From: Paenibacillus cookii
GTDB lineage: Bacteria > Bacillota > Bacilli > Paenibacillales > Paenibacillaceae
DNA length: 64,000 nucleotides
Direction: 5' to 3'
Assembly (NCBI RefSeq): GCF_018333375.1
Contig: NZ_BORW01000020.1
Location: forward strand, 34,210 to 98,209
Shown here piece after piece: positions 34,357-42,922 of the stretch (the first letter of the stretch is position 1; every line of letters begins with the position of its first letter). Below the pieces are notes generated by a model. It was given only the letters and a program-made list of their open reading frames with translations, was not told the origin of the DNA and did not search any database. The position numbers and the translations under genes were made by a program.

Positions 34357-35157
34357 ATGGGCCATACCTGGACGACGGGGCAAGCAGCCGCGAAACTTGG
34401 GGTATCCATCCGCACCATCCGCTATTACGACCAGATCGGGCTGGTCACCCCCGGGATCAAGGAAGCGGGCGGCAGACGGCTTTATACCGAAGAGGATTTA
34501 TTGCGCCTCGAAAAAATATCGCTGCTGAAGTCCTTGTCGCTTCCGCTCGAAGAAATCCGGCATCTGCTTGACGAGCTGTCCATCGGGCAGATTTTGGAGG
34601 CCCACCGGAAGCATTTGAAAACACAACTGGAGAATCTGCAAGAAAGCTTGGACAATACGAACGCTTTGCTGAATCTTCTCGAAGCGGAGGGCATGATCCG
34701 GTGGGAGACGCTGCTGCCGCTGGTGAAAGGAGCAAAAGACCGCACCGTAAGCTGGGAAGCTTATTTTGAAGAAGAGGAATTGCAAGTATTGAAGGCGAAA
34801 CTGCCCCGCCTCGAGGGCAGCGATGAAATGACGCGCGGCTGGGTGCGTGTAATCGCCCGAATCGAGCAGTGTTTGCGAGAAGGCCGCGGACCGAAATCCG
34901 GCGAGGGAAAGGCGATTGCCGGCGAAATCGAACGGCTGTCCGAGCTGACCTTCGGCGGCGACCGGAAGCTGATGGAGAAGTTCTGGAAACTGCGCCGGGA
35001 CCCCGCCTCTTCGAAGCAGGGCCTCGCCCCGATCCGGGAAGAAGTGCTTGCTTTCGTGGAGGCATGCCTCGCATCCCATGAATTCCATTCGCCCTCTTCG
35101 GAAATCGTAACAGGGAACCCCATTTCCGAAACAGAAGGGAGCGTGAAGGCAACATGA
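34357..35157 (+). CDS. MerR-family transcriptional regulator
   Basis: The 266-aa protein has the MerR winged helix (TTGQAAAKLGVSIRTIRYYD, residues 6-25), the SLLKSLSLPLEEIRHLLDEL helical arm and a long coiled coil (residues about 75-110), then an unrecognised 150-residue C-terminal domain with many acidic and basic residues. Such large effector domains bind drugs in the BmrR/TipA group, but this one lacks an obvious match. The palindrome at 34294-34312 lies between this gene and the protease. It overlaps the small downstream gene by four bases. Confidence 0.88.
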   Translation: MGHTWTTGQAAAKLGVSIRTIRYYDQIGLVTPGIKEAGGRRLYTEEDLLRLEKISLLKSLSLPLEEIRHLLDELSIGQILEAHRKHLKTQLENLQESLDNTNALLNLLEAEGMIRWETLLPLVKGAKDRTVSWEAYFEEEELQVLKAKLPRLEGSDEMTRGWVRVIARIEQCLREGRGPKSGEGKAIAGEIERLSELTFGGDRKLMEKFWKLRRDPASSKQGLAPIREEVLAFVEACLASHEFHSPSSEIVTGNPISETEGSVKAT

Positions 35158-35285
35158 CGGACAGCACGCGCGATTTCGTAAACAAGGTCCACGAGCAACA
35201 GGAAAACCAGCGCAAAAACAAGCAGCGCGCCGCAGGCCAGCCCCAGGCCCAGCTGCAGAACAAACAGCACAGCACGAATAAGTAA
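35154..35285 (+). CDS. 43-aa hydrophilic protein (DUF4023-like)
   Basis: A 43-codon frame starts at ATG 35154, overlapping the MerR stop by four bases (ATGA), with AAGGCAAC and GGGAG upstream. The product reads MTDSTRDFVNKVHEQQENQR and continues K/Q/N-rich to HSTNK; the start and size recall the short DUF4023 proteins of Bacillales, whose function is unknown. It is too short for ordinary ORF calling and translationally coupled to the regulator, so it may be a stable part of that unit. A terminator follows immediately. Confidence 0.7.
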   Translation: MTDSTRDFVNKVHEQQENQRKNKQRAAGQPQAQLQNKQHSTNK

Positions 35286-35645
35286 GACGCAAATAAGCAC
35301 CTGACCTTCCATTTTGCGGAGGCGGGTGCTTTTTTCATGCTCTCCCGCCGGCGCATGCTTCGGGCGTTTTCCCGTCCCTAGCCATTCCTTGTACCGAACC
35401 ATTTCCTGAGAACTTGCAGGGAACGGCGGGGCTAAGTCGTCTAAATCAATAACAGGTACGCGCGGGCGCGGCCAGACCAAAGTCTAGGGCTTAGACTGGA
35501 CCGCGGTCAGTTCCGAACGCTCTTCCGTTTCTTATAGAATGGACAATAGAGGGAAACTCATTCCTGAACATGCGGATTTTGTATTGCTTTTTAAATAAAA
35601 TATCCGGACATTTCCGGCGATTAGAGATAAAAGGAGACTGAAACG
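35286..35645. other. Intergenic stretch between the MerR operon and dedA
   Basis: Apart from the terminator, this stretch holds the palindromes AGTCTA-GGGCT-TAGACT (35481-35497) and GACCGCGGTC (35499-35508) and a CCGGA/TCCGG hairpin just before the DedA RBS. On the minus strand a protein-like reading (VPVIDLDDLAPPFPASSQEM followed by VRYKEWLGTGKRP) begins at about 35465, but it has no start signal and its frame runs on antisense through other genes. No further gene is supported. Confidence 0.5.
35295..35336 (+). terminator. Terminator of the MerR operon
   Basis: AAGCACC pairs with GGGTGCTT, with an additional CCTTCC/GGAGG inner contribution, followed by a T run. Confidence 0.8.
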
Positions 35646-36248
35646 ATGGAGTGGATGAATCAACTGTTTGAACAATACGGTTACCTGGTGCTATTCCTCG
35701 GATTATTTTCGGAGTCGCTGGCGCTCCCTTTTCCGGGCGAATTGGCGATGGCCATATCGGGCCACATGTCCTCTTTCGGGGATTTCCATATCCCCTTCAT
35801 CATTTTTTATTCCTACGTGGGCGCGATCATCGGCACGACCGTCACCTTTTTTGTCGGCTACAGGCTGGGGACGCCCTTCCTCGAACAGTACGGCAAATAT
35901 GTGTTTCTCAATCAGGCGCGCCTGGCCAAGGTCAAGGAATGGTTCGGAAAATACGGCAACAAGCTGATCCTGATCAGTTATTTCGTGCCAGGGCTCCGCC
36001 ATTTTACGGGGTACGTCTCCGGAGTGCTCAAAATCCGCCCGCGCACCTTTTTCATTCTGAACTACATCGGCGGATTGGTATGGGTCCTGGTTTACGTCAT
36101 GATCGGCAAAATCTTCGGCCCGAACATCGAGGAGCTCCTCCACGTCGCCACCCGTTATTTTGCGCTGTCCATGGTCATTTTGGCCGTTGTCGTGGCCGCG
36201 TTGTTCTGGTTCAAGAAAAAAAGAAGCACGGCAAAAGGGCGCCTGTAA
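35646..36248 (+). CDS. DedA-family membrane protein
   Basis: The 200-aa protein has the DedA/SNARE-associated PF09335 fold: an N-terminal acidic motif SLALPFPGEL, the middle YRLGTPFLEQYG region and FVPGLRHFTGYVSG with its conserved Arg. DedA proteins act as flippases or in membrane lipid and proton homeostasis. GGAGACTG-type RBS (AAAAGGAG) precedes ATG 35646. No partner genes; a terminator follows. Confidence 0.93.
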   Translation: MEWMNQLFEQYGYLVLFLGLFSESLALPFPGELAMAISGHMSSFGDFHIPFIIFYSYVGAIIGTTVTFFVGYRLGTPFLEQYGKYVFLNQARLAKVKEWFGKYGNKLILISYFVPGLRHFTGYVSGVLKIRPRTFFILNYIGGLVWVLVYVMIGKIFGPNIEELLHVATRYFALSMVILAVVVAALFWFKKKRSTAKGRL

Positions 36249-36272
36249 TTTCAGGCGCCTTGCCTTTTTCGT
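36238..36272. terminator. Terminator after dedA
   Basis: GGCGCCTG and CAGGCGCC form a perfect 8-bp stem with a 6-base loop, followed by TTGCCTTTTT. It also falls just past the stop of the convergent ABC gene. Confidence 0.85.
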
Positions 36273-38176
36273 TAATCCTGGGCCGTTTCGGCGGCATCCG
36301 CCGCGCTTTCGAGGTTTTTGAACTGGCTTTCGAACATGCGGGCGTAAAAGCCCTGCCGCCGCATCAGCTCGTCATGGCTGCCCTGCTCGATGATCTCGCC
36401 ATGGTCGATGACCATGATCGTATCGGCATCGCGGATCGTGTTCAGCCGGTGCGCGATAATGAAAGTCGTCCGGCCCTGCATCATCTGGAGAAGCGCATCC
36501 TGGATATGCAGCTCCGTCCGGGTATCGATGCTGCTGGTCGCCTCGTCGAGGATGAGAATGGACGGCCTCGCAAGCAGCACGCGGGCGATCGCCAGCAGCT
36601 GGCGCTGGCCTTGGCTCAGGTTGCCGCCGTTCTCGGACAGCACGGTATCGTATCCGTCCGGCAGCCGCCGGATAAACACGTCGGCATTGGCCATGGCCGC
36701 GGCCTCCCGGACCTCCTCGTCCGTCGCTTCCGGCTTGCCGTATTTGATGTTTTCCTTGATCGTCCCCGAAAACAAATACGTATCCTGCAGCACGAATCCG
36801 AAGCTGCGCCGGAGGCTGTCCCGCGTATAATCCCGAATGTCCGTCCCGTCGATGCGGATCGAACCGCCGGTCACGTCGTAAAACCGCGTCAGCAGGTTCA
36901 CGATCGTCGTTTTGCCCGCTCCCGTCGGCCCGACAAGAGCCGTGCTGCTGCCGGGCTTCGCGGTAAAGCTGATATTTTTCAGGATCGGAACGTCCGGCCT
37001 GTACCCGAAGCTTACCTGATCGAAGACGACCTCGCCCTGAATCCGTTCCAGCGCTTTGGCATGTTCGGCATCAAGCGGCTCTTCGCGTTCATCCAGCACT
37101 TCGAAGACGCGCTCCGCGCCCGCGATCCCCGATTGAAGCAGGTTGTAAATGTTGGCGAGCTCGTTCAGCGGCCGGACGAACTGCCGCGAATAGCTGATGA
37201 AGCTCGCGATGACGCCGACGGTGATCAGGCTTTTGACGGCCAGAACCCCGCCGACGAGCGCCACGGCGGCAAAGCCGATATTGTTGATCACGTTCATCAT
37301 CGGCATCATGAAACCGGAACGGATCTGCGCCTTTAAGCCCACCTCGAACAGCTTCCGGTTCACGCCCTCGAATTCCTCGATCGCTTTGTGTTCATGGTTG
37401 AAAGCCTTGACCACTTCCATCCCCGAAATGCTTTCTTCGATATGTCCGTTCAGCCTGCCCAGCTGCACCTGCTGCTCTTTGAACAGCACCTTCGTTTTCC
37501 GGGTGACGGTCCGCGTCAGCCAGAACAGGATAGGCACGGTAATGAGGCTCGCGAGCGTCAGGATCGGGCTCAAGACGATCATCATCGCAAGCGACCCGAT
37601 GATGGTGATGATGCCCGACATCAGCTGAACAGTCGATTGGGAAATGGTCGAGCTGACATTGTCGATATCGTTCGTCAGGCGGCTCATCACTTCGCCGTGC
37701 GAGCGGGCGTCGAAATACGATACCGGCAGCTTCTGCAGCTTCCCGAACAGCGCCCGGCGCAAGGAGGCGACGATCCGCTGCGATATGCCGGCCATCAGCC
37801 AGCCCTGCAGAAAGCTCAGCACGGCATCGGTTACGTACGCGGCGGCCAGGACGGCGATCAGGATGCGGAGCAGATGAAAATCGACGCCGCCGATATCAAG
37901 CGACATCGCGTCGATCGAGCGGCCGATCAAATACGGGCCGACCAGCGTCACACCCGCGCCGATGACGATAAACAGCATAATGAGCGACAACAGGCCGCGC
38001 TCCCGGCCGATATACCCCCACAAACGCTTAAGCGTTCCCGCGAAGTTTTTCGGCTTTCCGCCGGGCCCCCCGCCCATCATTCCCCGCATGGGACCCGGTC
38101 TCCCCCCGGGAGCGCCGGCCCCTTGGGGCACGGGAGGAGCCTGCTGCTGGTCGCGTGCGGCATCATTGTGCGGCAT
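36272..38176 (-). CDS. ABC exporter half, canonical ATP site (YfiC-like)
   Basis: The 634-aa half-exporter has a Gly/Pro-rich cytoplasmic N-terminus (residues 1-45, GGRPGPMRGMMGGG), six membrane helices and a complete ATPase: Walker A GPTGAGKTT, signature LSQGQ, Walker B ILILDEATS with the catalytic Glu, and H-loop IAHRLNT. It overlaps the other half by 14 bases. With its partner it forms a heterodimeric multidrug exporter like B. subtilis YfiBC; the hydrolysing site uses this protein's Walker motifs plus the partner's FSGGQ. Confidence 0.93.
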   Translation of the reverse strand: MPHNDAARDQQQAPPVPQGAGAPGGRPGPMRGMMGGGPGGKPKNFAGTLKRLWGYIGRERGLLSLIMLFIVIGAGVTLVGPYLIGRSIDAMSLDIGGVDFHLLRILIAVLAAAYVTDAVLSFLQGWLMAGISQRIVASLRRALFGKLQKLPVSYFDARSHGEVMSRLTNDIDNVSSTISQSTVQLMSGIITIIGSLAMMIVLSPILTLASLITVPILFWLTRTVTRKTKVLFKEQQVQLGRLNGHIEESISGMEVVKAFNHEHKAIEEFEGVNRKLFEVGLKAQIRSGFMMPMMNVINNIGFAAVALVGGVLAVKSLITVGVIASFISYSRQFVRPLNELANIYNLLQSGIAGAERVFEVLDEREEPLDAEHAKALERIQGEVVFDQVSFGYRPDVPILKNISFTAKPGSSTALVGPTGAGKTTIVNLLTRFYDVTGGSIRIDGTDIRDYTRDSLRRSFGFVLQDTYLFSGTIKENIKYGKPEATDEEVREAAAMANADVFIRRLPDGYDTVLSENGGNLSQGQRQLLAIARVLLARPSILILDEATSSIDTRTELHIQDALLQMMQGRTTFIIAHRLNTIRDADTIMVIDHGEIIEQGSHDELMRRQGFYARMFESQFKNLESAADAAETAQD

Positions 38177-39908
38177 TCGGCTGCATCTCCTTTCCCAGTT
38201 GGGACTTGTAAATCTCCTGGTATACGCGGCAAGTCTGCATCAGTTCCTCATGCGTCCCGCTGCCCGCGATTTCCCCGCGGTCCATGACGACGATCCGGTC
38301 GGCGTCCATCACCGACGTAATCCGCTGCGCGATCAAAATGCAGGTTAACCCCTTCGCATACGTTCGCAATGCCTGCTTGATCCGTCCTTCGGTCGCAACG
38401 TCCACCGCGCTGGTGCAGTCGTCCAAAATCAAAATCTCCGGTTTTCGGACAAGCGCCCGCGCGATGGAGAGCCGCTGCTTCTGCCCCCCGGAGAAATTGA
38501 CGCCGCCCTGGCCGATCCGGCTTCGGTATCCTTCCGGGGAGGCCATGATAAAGTCGTGCGCCTCCGCCGTCCGGGCCGCCTGCTCCAGCTCCTCGGCCGT
38601 CGCATCCTCTTTCCCCCAGCGCAGATTGTCCTCGACCGTTCCCGTAAACAGCATGATTTTTTGCGGGACGATGGCGATCGTTTCCCTAAGCTTGGCCGGG
38701 TCCATTTCCCGAACGTCCACGCCGTTCACTTTCACCGTGCCGGACGTCGCGTCGTAGAATCTCGGGATGAGGTGAACCAGCGACGTTTTGCCCGCCCCCG
38801 TCGACCCGATGATCCCTACGGTTTGCCCCGGCAAACAAGTCAGCGTAAAATTCCGGATGACCGGATCGCCCGACGAACCGGCGTAAGCGAAGCTGACCTG
38901 CTCGAAATCGATCCGTCCCCGCTCCCCGGAGGCAGGCGCGGCATCCGCTCCTTCGCCCGGCATCCCGCTGTCCTCGGACATCACTTCGCCGATCCGGCCC
39001 GCCGATGCTTTCGCCCGAACGAACATGTTGAATACGTTCGAAATCATCATCAATGAAAACAATATTTGCGTCATATAATTGATGAATGCGATGATGCTGC
39101 CGACCTGCATTTGCCCGTTGTCAACGCGCAGGCCCCCAAGCCATAACACCGCGATGATGCCGAAATTGACCGCAAGCGAAATGCCCGGGCCGAATACCGA
39201 CATGACGCGCATCGAGGTCACCGAACGGGCCGTAAGTTCGTCGTTGGCGGCACGAAACTTCTCCACCTCGTAATCGAACCGGTTGAACGCCTTGACGACG
39301 CGCACGCCGGACAAATATTCCCTCATGACGCCGTTCACCCGATCCAGCGCGCGCTGCACGCGGATGAAAAACGGGAAGCCGATCTTCATATTCAGCACGA
39401 TGAGCACGGCCACGAAGGGCACGACGACCGCAAGCACGACGGATAAATGGACGTCCAGCCGGACCGCCATGATCAAACTGCCGAGCCCCAGCAAAGGCGC
39501 TTTGACGAAAAACCGCATCAGTCCGTTCACGAAGTTCTGCACCTGCGTTACGTCGTTCGTCAGGCGCGTGACCAGCGAGGCCCGGTCGAAGCGGTCCATC
39601 CGCTCGAACGAAAGCGACTGGATTTTGCGGAACAAATCGGACCTGACCTCGGCCCCGAATCGCTGCGACACATGGCTGGAAATGACGTTGCGGATCGATG
39701 CCGACAGCGCGCCGATGCCCGTCACGAGCAGCATCAGCCCGCCCAGCTCGAATACCTTGTCCATGCTTCCTTTCGCGACGCCGTCGTCGATTACCTTGGA
39801 CATGATGGTCGGCTGCAGCAAATCGCAAAACGCCTCCAGCGTCAAAAAGAGCACCGCCACGCAAAACAGCTTTCCGTATTTCCGGACATATTTCCGTAGA
39901 AATGACAA
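38163..39908 (-). CDS. ABC exporter half with degenerate ATP site (YfiB-like)
   Basis: This 581-aa half-exporter has six N-terminal membrane helices and an ATPase with Walker A GSTGAGKT and signature FSGGQ, but Asp replaces the catalytic Glu after Walker B (ILDDCTSAVD) and Gln replaces the switch His (LIAQRITSV). That pattern is known from heterodimeric exporters such as TM287/288, BmrCD and LmrCD. The annotated frame can start at GTG 39920, but GGAGGTG lies at a suitable distance only from TTG 39908, which is chosen. A PadR-type palindrome stands upstream, suggesting drug-induced expression. Confidence 0.88.
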   Translation of the reverse strand: MSFLRKYVRKYGKLFCVAVLFLTLEAFCDLLQPTIMSKVIDDGVAKGSMDKVFELGGLMLLVTGIGALSASIRNVISSHVSQRFGAEVRSDLFRKIQSLSFERMDRFDRASLVTRLTNDVTQVQNFVNGLMRFFVKAPLLGLGSLIMAVRLDVHLSVVLAVVVPFVAVLIVLNMKIGFPFFIRVQRALDRVNGVMREYLSGVRVVKAFNRFDYEVEKFRAANDELTARSVTSMRVMSVFGPGISLAVNFGIIAVLWLGGLRVDNGQMQVGSIIAFINYMTQILFSLMMISNVFNMFVRAKASAGRIGEVMSEDSGMPGEGADAAPASGERGRIDFEQVSFAYAGSSGDPVIRNFTLTCLPGQTVGIIGSTGAGKTSLVHLIPRFYDATSGTVKVNGVDVREMDPAKLRETIAIVPQKIMLFTGTVEDNLRWGKEDATAEELEQAARTAEAHDFIMASPEGYRSRIGQGGVNFSGGQKQRLSIARALVRKPEILILDDCTSAVDVATEGRIKQALRTYAKGLTCILIAQRITSVMDADRIVVMDRGEIAGSGTHEELMQTCRVYQEIYKSQLGKEMQPNAAQ

Positions 39909-39963
39909 AGCGACACCCACCTCCCGCGGTTTAGGGCCGTATTTTCCGAACGCCCAAACTCTT

Positions 39964-39981
39964 TATGTATGTACATACATA
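39964..39981. promoter_or_regulatory. Perfect palindrome, PadR/LmrR-type operator candidate
   Basis: TATGTATGTACATACATA is fully self-complementary over 18 bases and fits the PadR-family form ATGT-N8-ACAT. It lies about 55 bases upstream of the exporter pair. LmrR, a PadR protein, controls the lmrCD exporter of Lactococcus, but no padR gene is seen here. Confidence 0.55.
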
Positions 39982-40004
39982 TTCGCCGATCGGGACGGCA
40001 TCCG

Positions 40005-41006
40005 TCAATCTCTCAGCCATGCATCGAAAAAGTTTTTGTACCCTTCCTTCATCACCCGGCTGGAAAACTGGTCGAACGCATAATAACGGTTGTCCATCGA
40101 ATGGGACTGCGGCAGCGCGGCCGCCATGTTCACGAGCTCGAACCAATTTTCCTCATGACCGGAAAACGAATGGCGCGCATTGATATGGCGGTAGCACGGA
40201 TGCTCCGGCTTCACGACGATTTTGCCCATCGCGAGCGCCTCCGTGAGCGGCATGGCAAACGTATCGAAACGGGAGCAGTTCCAGTACACCTTGGCGGTGT
40301 TCATCAGCGCAAACACCTCGTCCTGGCTCAACGCAAACCGCAGCCGCACGTTATCGGGAACGTCGTATTTTTTCATGCTTTCCCGGTAACGCTCGCCGCC
40401 GAACACCATGAACACTTCCTTGTCCGGATTCTGCTTCGCGTATTTCAGCACCAGATCCGGCCGCCGGTTCTCCTCGTCCCTGCCGATCCATAAAATGCGG
40501 TTATGCACGACCTGCGAAGGGTCAAAATGCTTTTGCGCCAGGCTTTCGCTGAAGCCGATCGGAATGACGTCCACGTCGGTAATCCCGAAATTCCGGGCAA
40601 ATTCCTCTTTCAGAAACTCCGTCTGCACGATGGCTTTGTCCACGATTTGATAAAAAGGCTTCATCATGTCGTATCCCGTCAAAGCCGGATCCGGGAAGCT
40701 GTGCGGAAAAAGGACGCTTTTTTCGATGAACATCTTGAGGTACGTAAAACCGGACACCGTGTAAATGACATGCTCGATGCCGTGTTCGTGGATCTGGTCC
40801 AGCACGATGTCGTAATTGACCAGATCCCCTTTCTCATGCTCGTATCCCGGCAGCCAATCATACCCGCTGACATGGCGCTCCGGGGAAATGAACACGATGT
40901 CCACGCCCAGCTCCTGCCCGATCGCTTTCAGGCGGTCCGCAAACACGCGCGGCCCCTGGTTTTCGCGAAACTGGATTTTTCTCATGACCAGTCCGACTTT
41001 TTTCAT
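40005..41006 (-). CDS. Family 4-like glycosyltransferase
   Basis: The 333-aa protein looks like a retaining GT-B glycosyltransferase: C-terminal block NCSRFDTFAMPLTEALAMGK corresponds to the conserved E-x7-E motif region of GT4 enzymes, and RILWIGRDEENRRP is the start of the nucleotide-sugar half. The N-terminal half is short and has no membrane segment. It probably glycosylates a lipid, protein or polysaccharide, but the acceptor is unknown. The ATG at 41006 has AAAGGATG; an earlier ATG in frame (41018) overlaps the RBS. It stands alone between the ABC exporter and adeR. Confidence 0.75.
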   Translation of the reverse strand: MKKVGLVMRKIQFRENQGPRVFADRLKAIGQELGVDIVFISPERHVSGYDWLPGYEHEKGDLVNYDIVLDQIHEHGIEHVIYTVSGFTYLKMFIEKSVLFPHSFPDPALTGYDMMKPFYQIVDKAIVQTEFLKEEFARNFGITDVDVIPIGFSESLAQKHFDPSQVVHNRILWIGRDEENRRPDLVLKYAKQNPDKEVFMVFGGERYRESMKKYDVPDNVRLRFALSQDEVFALMNTAKVYWNCSRFDTFAMPLTEALAMGKIVVKPEHPCYRHINARHSFSGHEENWFELVNMAAALPQSHSMDNRYYAFDQFSSRVMKEGYKNFFDAWLRD

Positions 41007-41040
41007 ATGTCTAATCATCCTTTTTTGCTGTGTCTTTGTT

Positions 41041-42696
41041 TTAAGTTAAAAGCGGCAGCGCCAGCAGCGCCATTTCCAGGCAGACGCGCCGCTCGGGCTC
41101 CAAATAGTCTTCGCCGAGAATCTCCATCAATTTATCGAGCCGGTTGTAAAGCGTCTGCCTGTGGATATACAGCGCTTTGGCGGTGTCGTTTTTGGAACCC
41201 ATGCATTTCAAATACATGTCGAGCGTCTGCAGCAGATGCAGATGATGCTCCTGATCATAGGCAATCAAGGCGCCGAGCTGGTCCTGGACGAACGATTCGA
41301 GCGCTTCCGCCGGAATCGCCTTCAGCAGCCGGTATACCCCGATCCGGTCGTAAAAAAGGGCATCCTGAACGGCAGCCCTTGATCTCGCCACCTCGAGCAC
41401 CTGCTCCGCTTCCTTGAAGCTCCGGTGCATATCCGTCATCCGGTTGCGGACGAGGCCAAACCCAGCGTGCAGCCGGAATACAGGCGCCCCCGAAGCCGGA
41501 TGCTGCAGCCGTTCCACGATTTTGCGGATCGTCTGCTGCAGGGAAACCGGCGTACCCTCTTTGGCGGGTTTCTCCCGCGCGCACAGCACGTAAATCCTGC
41601 GTCCCTTCTGCATGAGCAGGTTGTGAAGGGCGTATTTTTTCAAAAGCGCGCGCAGCCGAACCAGCAAGTCCTGCTGATCCGATTCGACCTTGTCCCGGTC
41701 CGGCTCTTCGTCTCCCCCGCCATATTCCGTTTCGATCATCCCGCCGGCAAACCACATTTCGCTTTGCTTCGGCGGCCGCAGCCCCATGCGCATCCGCGCT
41801 TCCTCTTCGTCTTCGATCTGGTGGTTCAAAATGTCCTGGATCAGCTGGTTCTGGTCGCGGAGCATTTTTTCCTCCAGAAAAAGCATTCTAAGGAGGAGCG
41901 AAGCCAGCGATTTGGCGGTGTAATCCAGCAGCAGCGTCAGCCTCTCCTGCACCTGCCGGCGGGGCAGCACCAGCCCGACATGGGCCAGCGTCTGCCCGAG
42001 GCAAATGACGGGCTGCGTCAGCAGCAGCCTCTCCTGCGGCAGCTCGAACATGCCCGCCTCCTGGTGGGCGGATTCGTTTCCTTCCACGCGCTGCCGGTAA
42101 AAGGCGGCAATTTCGTCCGCAGCCGCCGGGGATATGCCGCGGGGCATAAATTTATTCGTATCCACGGTGGAGTAGTACACAACCTGCTGCTTGGCGTATT
42201 CATATAATACATGGAGGACGGCGCTCACGTCGGTGCTTTGAAGGGTGATCTGCTGAAGCCTGCGGGAAAAGGCCTCCAAGTCCTTCAGCATCTGGTGCTG
42301 CTGGTTGATGAGCAGGCCGTGGATATCCTGGGTAATTTCCACGAACCGGACAGGCTGCTCGAACACGATCAGGGGAAAATCGGAAACGTCTGCAAGTTCG
42401 ATGATTTCGGCCGGGATGTTTTCGATGCTCGTGCCGAGCTCCACGCATAGCCCCGCCGCTTCCTGGCGGATGAGCTGCTGCATGTAGGACAGGCGCTGCT
42501 GCTCATAATGGCGGAGCCAAAGCCCGGTCGTCATGATCAGATCGTTTTTCGTGACGTATGGGGCCACGTTGGCGATTTCCAGGATGTGAACCCATCCGAC
42601 CTTGCGGCCGGTTCCGCCCGCGCCTGCGATCAGCCGGGCCTTCCGAAATACGGGGCGTTCCAGAACGTCCCGGATATATAGCGTAAATTCGCCCAA
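41041..42696 (-). CDS. adeR: PucR-family activator of ald (AdeR)
   Basis: The 551-aa regulator has an N-terminal PucR domain (starting GEFTLYIRDVLERPVFRKAR, ending near SIENIPAEI), a GGDEF-like/linker region and a C-terminal HTH (NDTAKALYIHRQTLYNRLDK). AdeR of B. subtilis, a PucR protein, activates ald in response to alanine, and this gene is divergent from ald. I prefer TTG at 42696, which has GAGAGGGG upstream and leads directly into the domain; GTG 42705 and an upstream ATG at 42786 are alternatives. The inverted repeat between the genes is a plausible target. Confidence 0.88.
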   Translation of the reverse strand: MGEFTLYIRDVLERPVFRKARLIAGAGGTGRKVGWVHILEIANVAPYVTKNDLIMTTGLWLRHYEQQRLSYMQQLIRQEAAGLCVELGTSIENIPAEIIELADVSDFPLIVFEQPVRFVEITQDIHGLLINQQHQMLKDLEAFSRRLQQITLQSTDVSAVLHVLYEYAKQQVVYYSTVDTNKFMPRGISPAAADEIAAFYRQRVEGNESAHQEAGMFELPQERLLLTQPVICLGQTLAHVGLVLPRRQVQERLTLLLDYTAKSLASLLLRMLFLEEKMLRDQNQLIQDILNHQIEDEEEARMRMGLRPPKQSEMWFAGGMIETEYGGGDEEPDRDKVESDQQDLLVRLRALLKKYALHNLLMQKGRRIYVLCAREKPAKEGTPVSLQQTIRKIVERLQHPASGAPVFRLHAGFGLVRNRMTDMHRSFKEAEQVLEVARSRAAVQDALFYDRIGVYRLLKAIPAEALESFVQDQLGALIAYDQEHHLHLLQTLDMYLKCMGSKNDTAKALYIHRQTLYNRLDKLMEILGEDYLEPERRVCLEMALLALPLLT

Positions 42697-42810
42697 AGCC
42701 GTCACGTCCCCTCTCGTTAATGGAGTCATTATAGAAGTTTGGAGATCCATTTTCAATATGGGCGACATGCCCGCCCGGCTGAACAAAATGTCCTGTCATG
42801 TGATCTATTC

Positions 42811-42869
42811 CCTTGACAAGACGTATGATGCTTCGCCGCAAAATCGATTGTAAACTTTTACTGTCAAGG
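42811..42869. promoter_or_regulatory. Inverted repeat between adeR and ald, likely AdeR site
   Basis: CCTTGACA (42811-42818) and its exact complement TGTCAAGG (42862-42869) lie 43 bases apart. Each contains TTGACA as a potential -35 pointing in opposite directions, but neither has a clear -10 at 17 bases, as expected for an activator-dependent region. Confidence 0.5.
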
Positions 42870-42922
42870 TTTTGCGCGATTTGACGGAGCTTGCATTTAT
42901 TTTTAGGAGAAGGTGATCTGTC

